A stretch of DNA of 12,885 nt from Caulobacter sp. B11 (GTDB taxonomy: Bacteria > Pseudomonadota > Alphaproteobacteria > Caulobacterales > Caulobacteraceae): positions 1 to 12,885 of the forward strand of contig NZ_PEGG01000039.1 of assembly GCF_002737765.1 (NCBI RefSeq). Reading direction: 5' to 3'. The notes under the pieces were generated by a model. That model saw only the letters and a list, made by a program, of their open reading frames with translations, made no database searches and was not told where the DNA came from. The translations under genes and the position numbers were made by a program. Positions 1 to 5,531 of the stretch are shown piece by piece; position 1 is the first letter of the stretch; each line of letters begins with the position of its first letter.

Positions 1-87
1 AGCGTCATCACGATCTCCGAACGGCGATTCTTGCCGATTTAAAGCTCGGGACGCGATTCGACGGCCGAGCGGTTCGGATGTGACGCT
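1..87. repeat. Large interrupted inverted repeat in non-coding left margin
   Basis: AGCGTCA at 1-7 is the reverse complement of TGACGCT at 81-87, and CCGAAC at 17-22 pairs with GTTCGG at 71-76, so the two ends could form a long imperfect stem. The left arm starts at the window edge and may be cut. No T-run follows on either strand. Positions 1-183 contain no convincing coding sequence on either strand. Confidence 0.35.
22..36. promoter_or_regulatory. Possible FlbD (ftr-like) site
   Basis: CGGCGATTCTTGCCG is a 15-bp dyad with the CGGC-N7-GCCG layout of the two stronger ftr-like sites at 1586-1600 and 1616-1630. It would fit an enhancer for a flagellar gene just left of the window. Matches of this looseness are expected once or twice by chance in a GC-rich window of this size, so it is weak alone. 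Confidence 0.25.
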
Positions 88-102
88 AGGGTCGGAAAGT
101 AA

Positions 103-132
103 GCTTATGGTTAACGCGCGTAAACCATAAGC
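103..132. repeat. 30-bp near-perfect palindrome
   Basis: Arms GCTTATGGTT (103-112) and AACCATAAGC (123-132) are perfect complements, and the central ACGCGCGT (114-121) is itself self-complementary. Only the symmetric A/A pair at 113 and 122 breaks the symmetry. It contains ATGGTTAA, the complement of TTAACCAT, a half-site sequence associated with CtrA in alphaproteobacteria. No T-tract follows, so it looks more like a protein-binding dyad than an intrinsic terminator. It lies 51 bp beyond the flaG stop. Confidence 0.6.
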
Positions 133-156
133 AGCCCGCGACGTCCTGTCGCGCGA

Positions 157-192
157 GTCAGCTCGGCGCGCCCTGCCCGGGCTTCAGCTGAC
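157..192 (-). terminator. Hairpin spanning the flaG stop codon
   Basis: GTCAGCT (157-163) and AGCTGAC (186-192) are complementary and flank a GC-rich loop. The right arm includes the flaG stop codon. A smaller hairpin, CGCGAC/GTCGCG (137-142 and 148-153), follows. There is no U-tract, so termination is only a possibility. A role in 3' end stability is equally likely. Confidence 0.3.
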
Positions 193-489
193 GCCGTTGA
201 ACACGTCACCCGGATCGTAGTCGGGCGCGGACTTGAGTCGCAGGACGTCTTCACGCGGAAACTGCTGCAGGGTCTCGCCCGTCAGGCGGTCCACGGTCTT
301 GTAGACATAGCCGCCGGGAACGGGGCCCTCTTCGATTACCAGCCGCACGTCATTGGGCTGTCGACCTTGGGCCGGGCCTGAAACGACGGCGCCGTCCGTG
401 GCGGGGCCAGGGACGGGGGCGATAGGCGTAGAAGGTTTGAGTGCCGACAACTCGGGATAGACGGGTGTCAGCGCGACATTCTTATCCAT
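184..489 (-). CDS. flaG: FlaG-family flagellar protein
   Basis: A 101-residue protein whose C-terminal half, from about residue 48, has the FlaG (PF03646) signature: a VRLVIEEG strand, then VYKTVDRLTGETLQQFPRED, in which the D-x2-TGE-x-(I/L)-xQ-(I/F)-P-x-E/D core is typical. The N-terminal part is proline/alanine-rich and probably disordered. FlaG proteins are small cytoplasmic flagellar accessory proteins linked to filament length or flagellin handling; their exact role is unsettled. The ATG follows GAGGAG with a short two-base spacer (a shifted pairing, AGAGG, gives four). It lies 112 bp downstream of fljK on the same strand, after a terminator, so it depends on readthrough or on its own promoter, which I could not recognise. 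The family call is secure; the name follows the family, not an older Caulobacter locus. Confidence 0.8.
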   Translation of the reverse strand: MDKNVALTPVYPELSALKPSTPIAPVPGPATDGAVVSGPAQGRQPNDVRLVIEEGPVPGGYVYKTVDRLTGETLQQFPREDVLRLKSAPDYDPGDVFNGVS

Positions 490-499
490 AACTCCTCTT

Positions 500-519
500 C
501 GCTGGCGAAATGGCCAGCG
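500..519 (-). promoter_or_regulatory. Hairpin directly upstream of the flaG ribosome site
   Basis: CGCTGGC (500-506) pairs perfectly with GCCAGCG (513-519) around a six-base loop. On the minus strand the 3' arm is followed at once by AAGAGGAG, the flaG Shine-Dalgarno. It could be a leader stability or translation control element, or a second weak terminator stem after fljK. Confidence 0.4.
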
Positions 520-552
520 CCTCTTGTGACCCTTTCCCCTTCGGCGGAAGCG

Positions 553-591
553 CCCGAAGAAAGGTGAGGCGGGCCCCGAAGGACCCGCCTC
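553..591 (-). terminator. Intrinsic terminator downstream of fljK
   Basis: On the minus strand an 11-bp stem, GAGGCGGGTCC with GGGCCCGCCTC (one T-G wobble), closes a TTCG tetraloop (566-591). It starts 10 nt after the fljK stop codon. The following ACCTTTCTTC is only partly U-rich, so termination may be incomplete and allow some readthrough into flaG. Confidence 0.75.
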
Positions 592-601
592 CTCTTGTTC
601 C

Positions 602-1423
602 TTAGCGGAACAGGCTCAGAACCGACGAAGACGACTGGTTGGCGATCGACAGCGCCTGGACGCCCAGCTGCTGCTTGGTCTGCAGCGACTGGAGCTTGGC
701 GCTTTCCTTGGCCAGGTCGGCGTCGACCAGGTTGCCCACGCCGGCGTCGAGGCTGTCTTGCAGCTTGCCGACGAAGGTCAGGTGGGTGTCGAGACCGGTC
801 GAGCTGGTGCCCAGCGAGGCCAGCTTGTTGGTCGCCGTTTGCAGGGCGGTCGTGATCGTGGCGATCATGGTCTTGGCGGCGGCGGCGGTCGCGAAGGTCG
901 AACCCGCGGTCAGGCCCAGGCCCGTCAGCGAGATCGTCTTGGCGGCGACGGTGAAGGCCGTGCCGTCCGAGTTGGCCAGGAAGGCCAGCTTGGTGGTCGA
1001 ACCGTCCGCGACGCTGACGCCGTTGAACTTGGCGTTGGTGACAGCCTTGGTGATCTGGTCGCGCAGCGAGGTGAAGTCCGAGACCAGGGCGTTGAACGAG
1101 GCGGTGTTCAGCGAGGTGTCGGAAGCGGCCAGGGCCTTTTCCTTCATCTTGCCGAGCAGGTCGGTGACGGTGTCGCCGGCGGCCAGGGCCACGTCGATGG
1201 TGGATTGACCGCGTTGCAGGGAGTCCTTCACGGCGTTCAACGAGCTGGCTGCGGCCGACTGGTTCCGGGCGGTGGCCCAGATGGCGCCGTTGTCCTTGGA
1301 CGAAGCGATCTTCTTGCCGGTGTTGATGCGTTGTTGCGTGACCTGAAGTTCACTGTTGGTGGTGTTCAGGTTCTGCAGGGCGATCATCGCGCCCGAGTTC
1401 GTGTTGATGCTGTTCAGCGCCAT
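602..1423 (-). CDS. fljK: Flagellin (FljK-type alpha-flagellin)
   Basis: A 273-residue flagellin, the length typical of Caulobacter flagellins. It begins [13 protein letters not shown], the conserved N-terminal D0 helix that also carries export information. It has the [18 protein letters not shown] segment in D0/D1 and ends in the conserved C-terminal helix [13 protein letters not shown]. The D2/D3 region is replaced by a short Ser/Thr-rich centre (about residues 150-215), as usual for this family; such residues are candidates for O-linked glycosylation by FlmG. The minus-strand leader has AGGA eleven bases before the ATG. It has its own sigma-54 promoter (1495-1510), paired ftr sites (1586-1630), leader hairpins and a terminator. 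The symbol rests on synteny (flbT-flaF-flagellin-ftr pair-flagellin) and on similarity recalled from C. crescentus; which paralogue it is remains less certain than its being a flagellin. Confidence 0.93.
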   Translation of the reverse strand: MALNSINTNSGAMIALQNLNTTNSELQVTQQRINTGKKIASSKDNGAIWATARNQSAAASSLNAVKDSLQRGQSTIDVALAAGDTVTDLLGKMKEKALAASDTSLNTASFNALVSDFTSLRDQITKAVTNAKFNGVSVADGSTTKLAFLANSDGTAFTVAAKTISLTGLGLTAGSTFATAAAAKTMIATITTALQTATNKLASLGTSSTGLDTHLTFVGKLQDSLDAGVGNLVDADLAKESAKLQSLQTKQQLGVQALSIANQSSSSVLSLFR

Positions 1424-1452
1424 TACGATAGGTCCTATTCAAGGTGTCCGGC

Positions 1453-1482
1453 GTCATTTTGACAGCCAGGAGCATTTTGCTC
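1453..1482 (-). promoter_or_regulatory. Two tandem CAAAATG hairpins in the fljK leader
   Basis: In the leader of about 60 nt (transcription start near 1484), GAGCA-AAA-TGCTC (1470-1482) and GTCA-AAA-TGAC (1453-1463) each present the heptamer CAAAATG with a three-base loop. Copies are 18 nt apart. The fljL leader holds the same heptamer twice in similar hairpins. FlbT of C. crescentus is known to act on flagellin mRNA leaders, so these are candidate FlbT targets (inference). Confidence 0.5.
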
Positions 1483-1494
1483 AGGACTCTAGGA

Positions 1495-1510
1495 AGCAAT
1501 GACCGGGCCA
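1495..1510 (-). promoter_or_regulatory. Sigma-54 promoter of fljK
   Basis: On the minus strand TGGCCCGGTCATTGCT matches the Caulobacter flagellar sigma-54 consensus TGGCACG-N4-TTGC with one change in the conserved bases. The -24 GG and -12 GC are spaced correctly. Start near 1484 gives a 60-nt leader. A GACTC (CcrM methylation site) at 1485-1489 lies at the expected start. Confidence 0.85.
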
Positions 1511-1585
1511 ATCCTGCCGCCCTGCGACATTCGGCGCAAACAACTGTATTTGCTGCGTTATAGGTCTGTTTACCACGCCTCAGAC

Positions 1586-1630
1586 CGGCAAGATCTGCCG
1601 CCTTGCGGCGCCGATCGGCAATTTCTGCCG
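1586..1630. promoter_or_regulatory. Pair of FlbD-binding (ftr) enhancer palindromes
   Basis: CGGCAAGATCTGCCG (1586-1600) and CGGCAATTTCTGCCG (1616-1630) share the frame CGGCA-N5-TGCCG. Their centres are exactly 30 bp apart, about three helical turns, so they face the same side of the helix. They lie about 90 and 120 bp upstream of the fljK sigma-54 promoter, the normal place for FlbD. The layout resembles the ftr2/ftr3 pair described between flagellin genes in C. crescentus. Confidence 0.8.
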
Positions 1631-1662
1631 GGCAGATCTGGCGCCGACGGCGTTGTCGCGGG

Positions 1663-1699
1663 CAAAGAAAAACGCCGGATGGTCGAAACCATCCGGCGT
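1663..1699 (-). terminator. Intrinsic terminator downstream of fljL
   Basis: A perfect 12-bp stem, ACGCCGGATGGT with ACCATCCGGCGT (1672-1699), closes a TTCG tetraloop on the minus strand and is followed by a T-rich tract, TTTTCTTT. It lies 32 nt beyond the fljL stop codon and separates fljL from the fljK control region. This is the strongest terminator in the window. Confidence 0.92.
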
Positions 1700-1730
1700 G
1701 CTTTGGAGCCATAACCTGGCGTGGAGCCGA

Positions 1731-2555
1731 TCAGCCCTTGAAGAGGGACATGATCGATTGCGGCGCCTGGTTGGCGATCGAAAGCGCTTGAACGCCGAGT
1801 TGCTGCTTGGTTTGCAGCGACTGCAGCTTGGCGCTTTCCTTCGCCAGATCCGCATCCAACAGGTTGCCCACGCCGGCGTCCAGGCTGTCCTGGAGCTTGC
1901 CGATGAAGGTCAGGTGCATATCGACCCCGGTCGAGTTGGTGCCCAGGGTCGCCAGCTTGTTCGTCGCGGTGGTCAAGGCGGTGGTCACGGTTGCGATCAT
2001 CGTCTTGGCGGCCGCCGCGGTGGTGGTGAACGTCGTCGCCGCGGACAGACCGATGCCCGTGAGGGACAGGGTCCGCGCCGTCACTGTGAAGGCCGTGCCG
2101 TCCGAGTTGGCCAGGAAGGCCAGCTTGGTGGTCGTGCCGTCGGCGACACTGACGCCGTTGAACTTGGCGTTGGTGACAGCCTTGGTGATCTGGTCGCGCA
2201 GCGAATCGAAGTCAGCCTTGAGCGCGTTGAATGAGGCGGTGTTCAGCGAGGTGTCGGAAGCGGCCAGGGCCTTTTCCTTCATCTTGCTGAGCAGATCGGT
2301 CACGGTGTCGCCAGCAGCCAGGGCCACATCGATCGTCGACTGACCGCGCTGGAGTGAATCCTTCACGGCGTTCAACGAAGACGATGAAGCGCTCTGCATC
2401 TTACCCATCGACCAGATCGCGCCGTTGTCCTTGGCGCTCGAGACCCGCTTGCCGGTGTTGATGCGTTGTTGTGTGGTTTGCAGCTCCGAGTTGGTCGTGT
2501 TCAGGTTTTGCAGCGCGATCATTGCGCCGGAATTGGTGTTGATCGAGTTCATCAT
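1731..2555 (-). CDS. fljL: Flagellin (FljL-position alpha-flagellin)
   Basis: A 274-residue flagellin paralogue of the 602-1423 gene, with the same [17 protein letters not shown] start, RINTGKR segment, Ser/Thr-rich centre and [16 protein letters not shown] end. The start is ambiguous. Two adjacent ATGs (2555, 2552) precede NSINTN, whereas the paralogue begins Met-Ala-Leu-Asn. In-frame ATGs also lie upstream at 2570 and 2591, the latter inside a leader hairpin. No strong Shine-Dalgarno precedes any of them; GGGG about ten bases before 2555 is the best available. I chose 2555 because the protein then matches normal flagellin length; a 12-residue extension would disturb the D0/export region. 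It has its own sigma-54 promoter, ftr-like site and terminator. The symbol is from gene order next to flaF. Confidence 0.88.
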   Translation of the reverse strand: MMNSINTNSGAMIALQNLNTTNSELQTTQQRINTGKRVSSAKDNGAIWSMGKMQSASSSSLNAVKDSLQRGQSTIDVALAAGDTVTDLLSKMKEKALAASDTSLNTASFNALKADFDSLRDQITKAVTNAKFNGVSVADGTTTKLAFLANSDGTAFTVTARTLSLTGIGLSAATTFTTTAAAAKTMIATVTTALTTATNKLATLGTNSTGVDMHLTFIGKLQDSLDAGVGNLLDADLAKESAKLQSLQTKQQLGVQALSIANQAPQSIMSLFKG

Positions 2556-2564
2556 GGTCGTGGA

Positions 2565-2599
2565 CCCCATTTTGGAGGAGAGCCCCGGCATTTTGCCGG
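2565..2599 (-). promoter_or_regulatory. Two tandem CAAAATG hairpins in the fljL leader
   Basis: The leader (start near 2615) contains CCGGCA-AAA-TGCCGG (2585-2599), a perfect 6-bp stem. A second, weaker hairpin (2565-2577) is CTCC-AAAAT-GGGG with one wobble. Both hold CAAAATG, copies 21 nt apart, as in the fljK leader. Stem sequences differ between the two genes while the heptamer and order are kept, which argues for selected RNA structure and a shared binder such as FlbT (inference). Confidence 0.5.
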
Positions 2600-2625
2600 T
2601 CGGACCTTATGTCCACATCAGCCCT

Positions 2626-2641
2626 CGCAAGCGCCGGGCCA
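2626..2641 (-). promoter_or_regulatory. Sigma-54 promoter of fljL
   Basis: TGGCCCGGCGCTTGCG on the minus strand matches TGGCACG-N4-TTGC and shares the variant TGGCCCG with the fljK promoter. Predicted start is near 2615, about 60 nt before the chosen ATG, the same leader length as fljK. Confidence 0.82.
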
Positions 2642-2711
2642 CCACGGGCCACGACCAGGTCAATTCCACACCGCTGATTTTGTTCAGTTATCTTGGCTGA
2701 AGACCCAGAAT

Positions 2712-2747
2712 CAAAACCGCCCGGCGAATGCAATATTCGCCGGGCGG
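2712..2747 (-). terminator. Intrinsic terminator downstream of flaF
   Basis: A perfect 13-bp stem, CCGCCCGGCGAAT with ATTCGCCGGGCGG (2717-2747), with a five-base loop, is followed on the minus strand by TTTTGATT. It lies 51 nt past the flaF stop codon and ends the flbT-flaF transcript before the fljL promoter. Confidence 0.88.
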
Positions 2748-2759
2748 CAGGAATTTCCG
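2745..2759. promoter_or_regulatory. ftr-like FlbD site upstream of fljL
   Basis: CGGCAGGAATTTCCG matches the CGGCA-N5-TGCCG frame of the fljK sites in nine of ten positions. Its centre is 118 bp upstream of the fljL sigma-54 promoter centre, almost the same distance as the distal fljK site (about 120 bp). It touches the end of the flaF terminator stem. The matched spacing makes it more credible than the sequence alone. Confidence 0.5.
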
Positions 2760-2798
2760 AAGGGTCTGGGCAGTTATCGCCGCAAGCGCGGCGGGGGG

Positions 2799-3161
2799 TC
2801 AGGTCGCGTCGGCGCGACCGGCCAGGCCCTGCATGATGATGCGGTTGATTTCGACCAGCGGTTCGAACTCCTCCTCCTTGCGCATCACGGCGCTGGAGTG
2901 ACGTCCGACCCAGAGGCTGAGCGAGATGATGCTGGCGCGAAGCTGGTCCGGCAGGGTGTTTTCCGGCAGGGCGCAATCGGTCGCCAGGGCCGACCAGACA
3001 CGGCGGTTCCAATCCAGCGCGGTGATCCGCGTCTGGATGTCGTCCACCGGCGCCTGAGCCGCCTCCATCAAGGCCCGGGTTACTTGCCCGAACAGACGGT
3101 ATTCGGTCTCACGAGGATTTTCAGTCCTCGTGGCCGCCTGCTGGTACGCCCGTAGAGACAT
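2799..3161 (-). CDS. flaF: Flagellar biosynthesis regulator FlaF
   Basis: A 120-residue protein matching the FlaF family (FlbA in older Caulobacter naming) along its length: [20 protein letters not shown] at the start, [16 protein letters not shown] in the middle and [13 protein letters not shown] before the end. In C. crescentus FlaF is needed for flagellin synthesis and export and opposes FlbT, so it acts in the cytoplasm at the flagellin mRNA/secretion step. The ATG is preceded by GAGAGG about eight bases upstream. The flaF start overlaps the 3' end of the restored flbT frame by 41 bases, so the two are co-transcribed and probably translationally coupled. The flbT frameshift stops translation 73 bases before the flaF start, which could weaken that coupling. 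Confidence 0.92.
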   Translation of the reverse strand: MSLRAYQQAATRTENPRETEYRLFGQVTRALMEAAQAPVDDIQTRITALDWNRRVWSALATDCALPENTLPDQLRASIISLSLWVGRHSSAVMRKEEEFEPLVEINRIIMQGLAGRADAT

Positions 3162-3545
3162 TCCCCAACCTCTCGTCTTCGTATTCGATCAATTTACGGC
3201 TCAGCATGAGCGCTTTGTAGTATTCGCGTGCCATCACATGTTTCGAGATGGCGATGCAGTCCGTGAGCACGGCGGGATTGCGGACAACCCCATGAACTCG
3301 GTCAAGCGTAAGGCGAATTCATCGTATTGGCGTTCCGCCTGGGCCTCTTCCAGGTACATCATCATGACCGGAAAATAGATGTGGCGGGCCGGCGTCGTGA
3401 CCTGGTCCGGCTGCATGATGTCTTTCTCGCGAAGCACCGAGGCCTTGTTTTGCAAGACCAGGACACCGCGTCGATCGCCGTTCTGGACGACCGCACCATT
3501 CAGCACGAACTTTTCACCGGGCTTCAGCGACAGCTTCAAAGGCAC
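3121..3545 (-). pseudogene. flbT: FlbT, flagellin mRNA regulator, with a one-base frameshift
   Basis: The first 86 codons match FlbT: MPLKLSLKPGEKFVLNGAVV, then ARHIYFPVMMMYL, to LTEFMG. After the GGGG run at 3288-3291 the frame continues LSAIPPC and stops at 3234, giving a 103-residue product. One frame over, the missing tail is present as VVRNPAVLTDCIAISKHVM, then [22 protein letters not shown], ending at 3121. One extra G would restore a 141-residue protein, the size I recall for C. crescentus FlbT. The start is GTG with AAAGGAG nine bases upstream. FlbT represses flagellin translation by promoting decay of flagellin mRNA through its leader. Possible explanations are a recent deletion, a homopolymer sequencing error, or slippage: -1 re-pairing of GGG on the G-run gives exactly the needed frame. 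The conserved tail shows no other decay. Confidence 0.88.
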
Positions 3546-3709
3546 TTTTGGCCGCTCCTTTCAGCATCGCTGCGTTACCCGTCCGTCGAGATGACGGCGC
3601 AAGCGGAAACTAGGGCGGCCGGGGTTAACGCCGTATTGCCAACCCTGCGACCGTGAGACGCAGCTTAGGACTCAGTTAAGCATACTCACCCAGAGGATGA
3701 TGGCATCCA
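3546..3709. promoter_or_regulatory. Divergent flbT/flmG intergenic control region
   Basis: This 164-bp gap must hold promoters in both directions. I found no sigma-54 match for either gene. Visible elements are GGTTAACG near 3623 and AGTTAAGC near 3674 (TTAA half-sites of the CtrA type, not full TTAA-N7-TTAA), and a CcrM site GACTC at 3669-3673 about 40 bp before the flmG start. Assignment is tentative. Confidence 0.35.
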
Positions 3710-5530
3710 ATGGCCAAGGCTCCACAAATGTCGCGCAATCGCTCGTCGCAGATCTCGTCCAGCGCCTTGATCATGGCCGAGGAAGCCGTGTCGCAGGCGG
3801 TGCAGCTGGGCTTGAAGGCCACCGCCGTCGGTGATTCGGCCTCGACCGAGGCGCTCAGCAGGCTCAATCGGGCCGCCAACGAGCTGCGCAATCAGGACAC
3901 CGCCCGGCTTTTGGCGCGCGCGATCGCCGCCATGCAGAATCGCGACTTCGCCAAGGGCGAGAAGCTGGCCCTCAAGGCCCTGGAACGCGACGGCATGCTG
4001 GGGGTCGCCTGGCATGTCCTGGGCATCGCCCGCGAGAAGAACGGCGACTTCGCCGGCTCGATGAAATGCTACGAGGCGGCGCTGAAGCTGCTGCCCAATC
4101 ATGGGGCCGTGGCCGGCGACCTGGGTCGTCTGGCCTCCCGCCTGGACATGCCCGAGCTCGCCGCCAAGTTCTTCGTGCACTATCTCAACGCCCGTCCGGG
4201 CGACCTGGAGGGCACCAACAACCTGGCCTGCGCCCTGCGCGACCTCAATCGCTGCGAGGAGGCCGTCGAGGTCCTGCGTCCGGCGATCCAGGAGAATCCA
4301 GAGCAACCCCTGCTGTGGAACACCCTGGGGACGGTGATGTGCAGCCTCGGCGACGGCGTCACCGCCGTGACCTTCTTCGACGAGACCCTGCGCCTGGCCC
4401 CGACGTTTGGCCGCGGCTATCACAACCGCGCCTATGCCAAGCTCGACCTCGGCGACGTCGAGGGCGCCCTGATCGACTGCGACGCCGCGATCGCCGCCAA
4501 TGATAGCCCCGAGGAGCTGGCGACAATGAGCTTCGCCCGCTCGACCATTCTGTTGGCGCTTGGCCGCGTGGCGGAAGGCTGGAAGGCCTATGAGGCGCGC
4601 CTCGACCCCGCCCTGATCGAGGCGCCGCGTTTCAGCTTCGAGGCGCCGCGCTGGACTCCGGACCAGCCCCTGGCCGGCAAGCACCTGATGGTCTGCGCCG
4701 AACAGGGTCTCGGCGACGAGGTGATGTTCGCCAATCTGGTGCCCGATGTACTGACGGCTCTGGGTCCGGACGGCCACATGACCCTGGCGGTCGAGCGGCG
4801 GTTGGTCCCGCTGTTCGAACGCAGCTTTCCCCAGATCACCGTCATCAAGCACAAGACGGTCTCCTATGAAGGCCGCGTCTATCGCGGCGCGCCCGACATC
4901 GAGGACTGGAGCGGCATCGACCTCTGGGCCCCGATGGCGTCCCTGCTCGAGGTCTTCCGGCCCACAGTCGAGAGCTTCCCGGCCAAGGACCGCTACCTGA
5001 CCGCCGATCCGGAGCGCGTCGCGCACTGGCGCAAGGTCCTGGAAGGCGCGCCCAAGGGCCCCAAGGTCGGACTGCTCTGGAAGAGCCTCAAACTGAATGG
5101 CGAGCGGGCCCGGCAGTTCTCGCCATTCCGCCTCTGGGAGCCGGTGCTGAAAACGCCCGGCGTCTCGTTCATCAACCTGCAATATGGCGACTGCGCCGAG
5201 GAAATCGCCCTGGCCAAGAGCGAGTTCGGCGTCGAGATCTGGCAACCGCCCGGCATCGACCTGAAACAGGATCTCGATGACGTCGCGGCCCTGAGCTGCG
5301 CCCTCGACCTCGTCGCGGGCTTCTCGAACGCCACGATCAACCTGGCCGGAGCCTGCGGCGCGCCAATCTGGCTGTTGACGGGCGCGGCGGCCTGGACCCG
5401 CCTGGGGACCGACGCCTATCCCTGGTATCCTCAGGCTCGCTGTTTCACCTCGCCCGACTATCAGGACTGGGGCCCGGTGATGGAAGAGGCCGCGACGGCC
5501 CTGGTCGAACTGGCTTCCGCAAGAGGCTGA
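3710..5530 (+). CDS. flmG: FlmG-type TPR flagellin glycosyltransferase
   Basis: A 606-residue soluble protein. Residues about 60-300 are tandem tetratricopeptide repeats (helix pairs such as AWHVLGIAREKNGDFAGSMKCY and GYHNRAYAKLDLGDVEGALIDC). Residues about 320-606 form a glycosyltransferase domain of the heptosyltransferase-like fold that often follows TPRs: EQGLGDEVMFANLVP (from 331), VGLLWKS, and NLAGACGAPIW (from 544) near the C-terminus. The last motif has Asn where related enzymes have His in HLAGA. FlmG of C. crescentus transfers pseudaminic acid to flagellins, the TPRs binding the substrate. Placement beside flbT-flaF-flagellin genes supports the same job. AGAGGA lies 12 bases before the chosen ATG; ATG 3728, with AAGG eight bases upstream, is an alternative start. 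The stop is one base from the next gene, so an operon is likely. Confidence 0.88.
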   Translation: MAKAPQMSRNRSSQISSSALIMAEEAVSQAVQLGLKATAVGDSASTEALSRLNRAANELRNQDTARLLARAIAAMQNRDFAKGEKLALKALERDGMLGVAWHVLGIAREKNGDFAGSMKCYEAALKLLPNHGAVAGDLGRLASRLDMPELAAKFFVHYLNARPGDLEGTNNLACALRDLNRCEEAVEVLRPAIQENPEQPLLWNTLGTVMCSLGDGVTAVTFFDETLRLAPTFGRGYHNRAYAKLDLGDVEGALIDCDAAIAANDSPEELATMSFARSTILLALGRVAEGWKAYEARLDPALIEAPRFSFEAPRWTPDQPLAGKHLMVCAEQGLGDEVMFANLVPDVLTALGPDGHMTLAVERRLVPLFERSFPQITVIKHKTVSYEGRVYRGAPDIEDWSGIDLWAPMASLLEVFRPTVESFPAKDRYLTADPERVAHWRKVLEGAPKGPKVGLLWKSLKLNGERARQFSPFRLWEPVLKTPGVSFINLQYGDCAEEIALAKSEFGVEIWQPPGIDLKQDLDDVAALSCALDLVAGFSNATINLAGACGAPIWLLTGAAAWTRLGTDAYPWYPQARCFTSPDYQDWGPVMEEAATALVELASARG

Positions 5531-5531
5531 G

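Noticed and set aside
639..2343. Plus-strand frames opposite both flagellins (up to 234 codons)
   Set aside because: Flagellin homology on the minus strand is unambiguous and the plus-strand frames mirror each other only because the flagellins are paralogues.
3620..3690. Full CtrA site upstream of flmG
   Set aside because: Only isolated TTAA half-sites were found; the second half at the proper seven-base spacing is missing.
3697..3702. ATGATG immediately after GAGG, closer to the ribosome site than the chosen flmG start
   Set aside because: It is in a different frame that ends after about 43 codons with no protein similarity; it may slightly affect flmG initiation but is not a supported gene.
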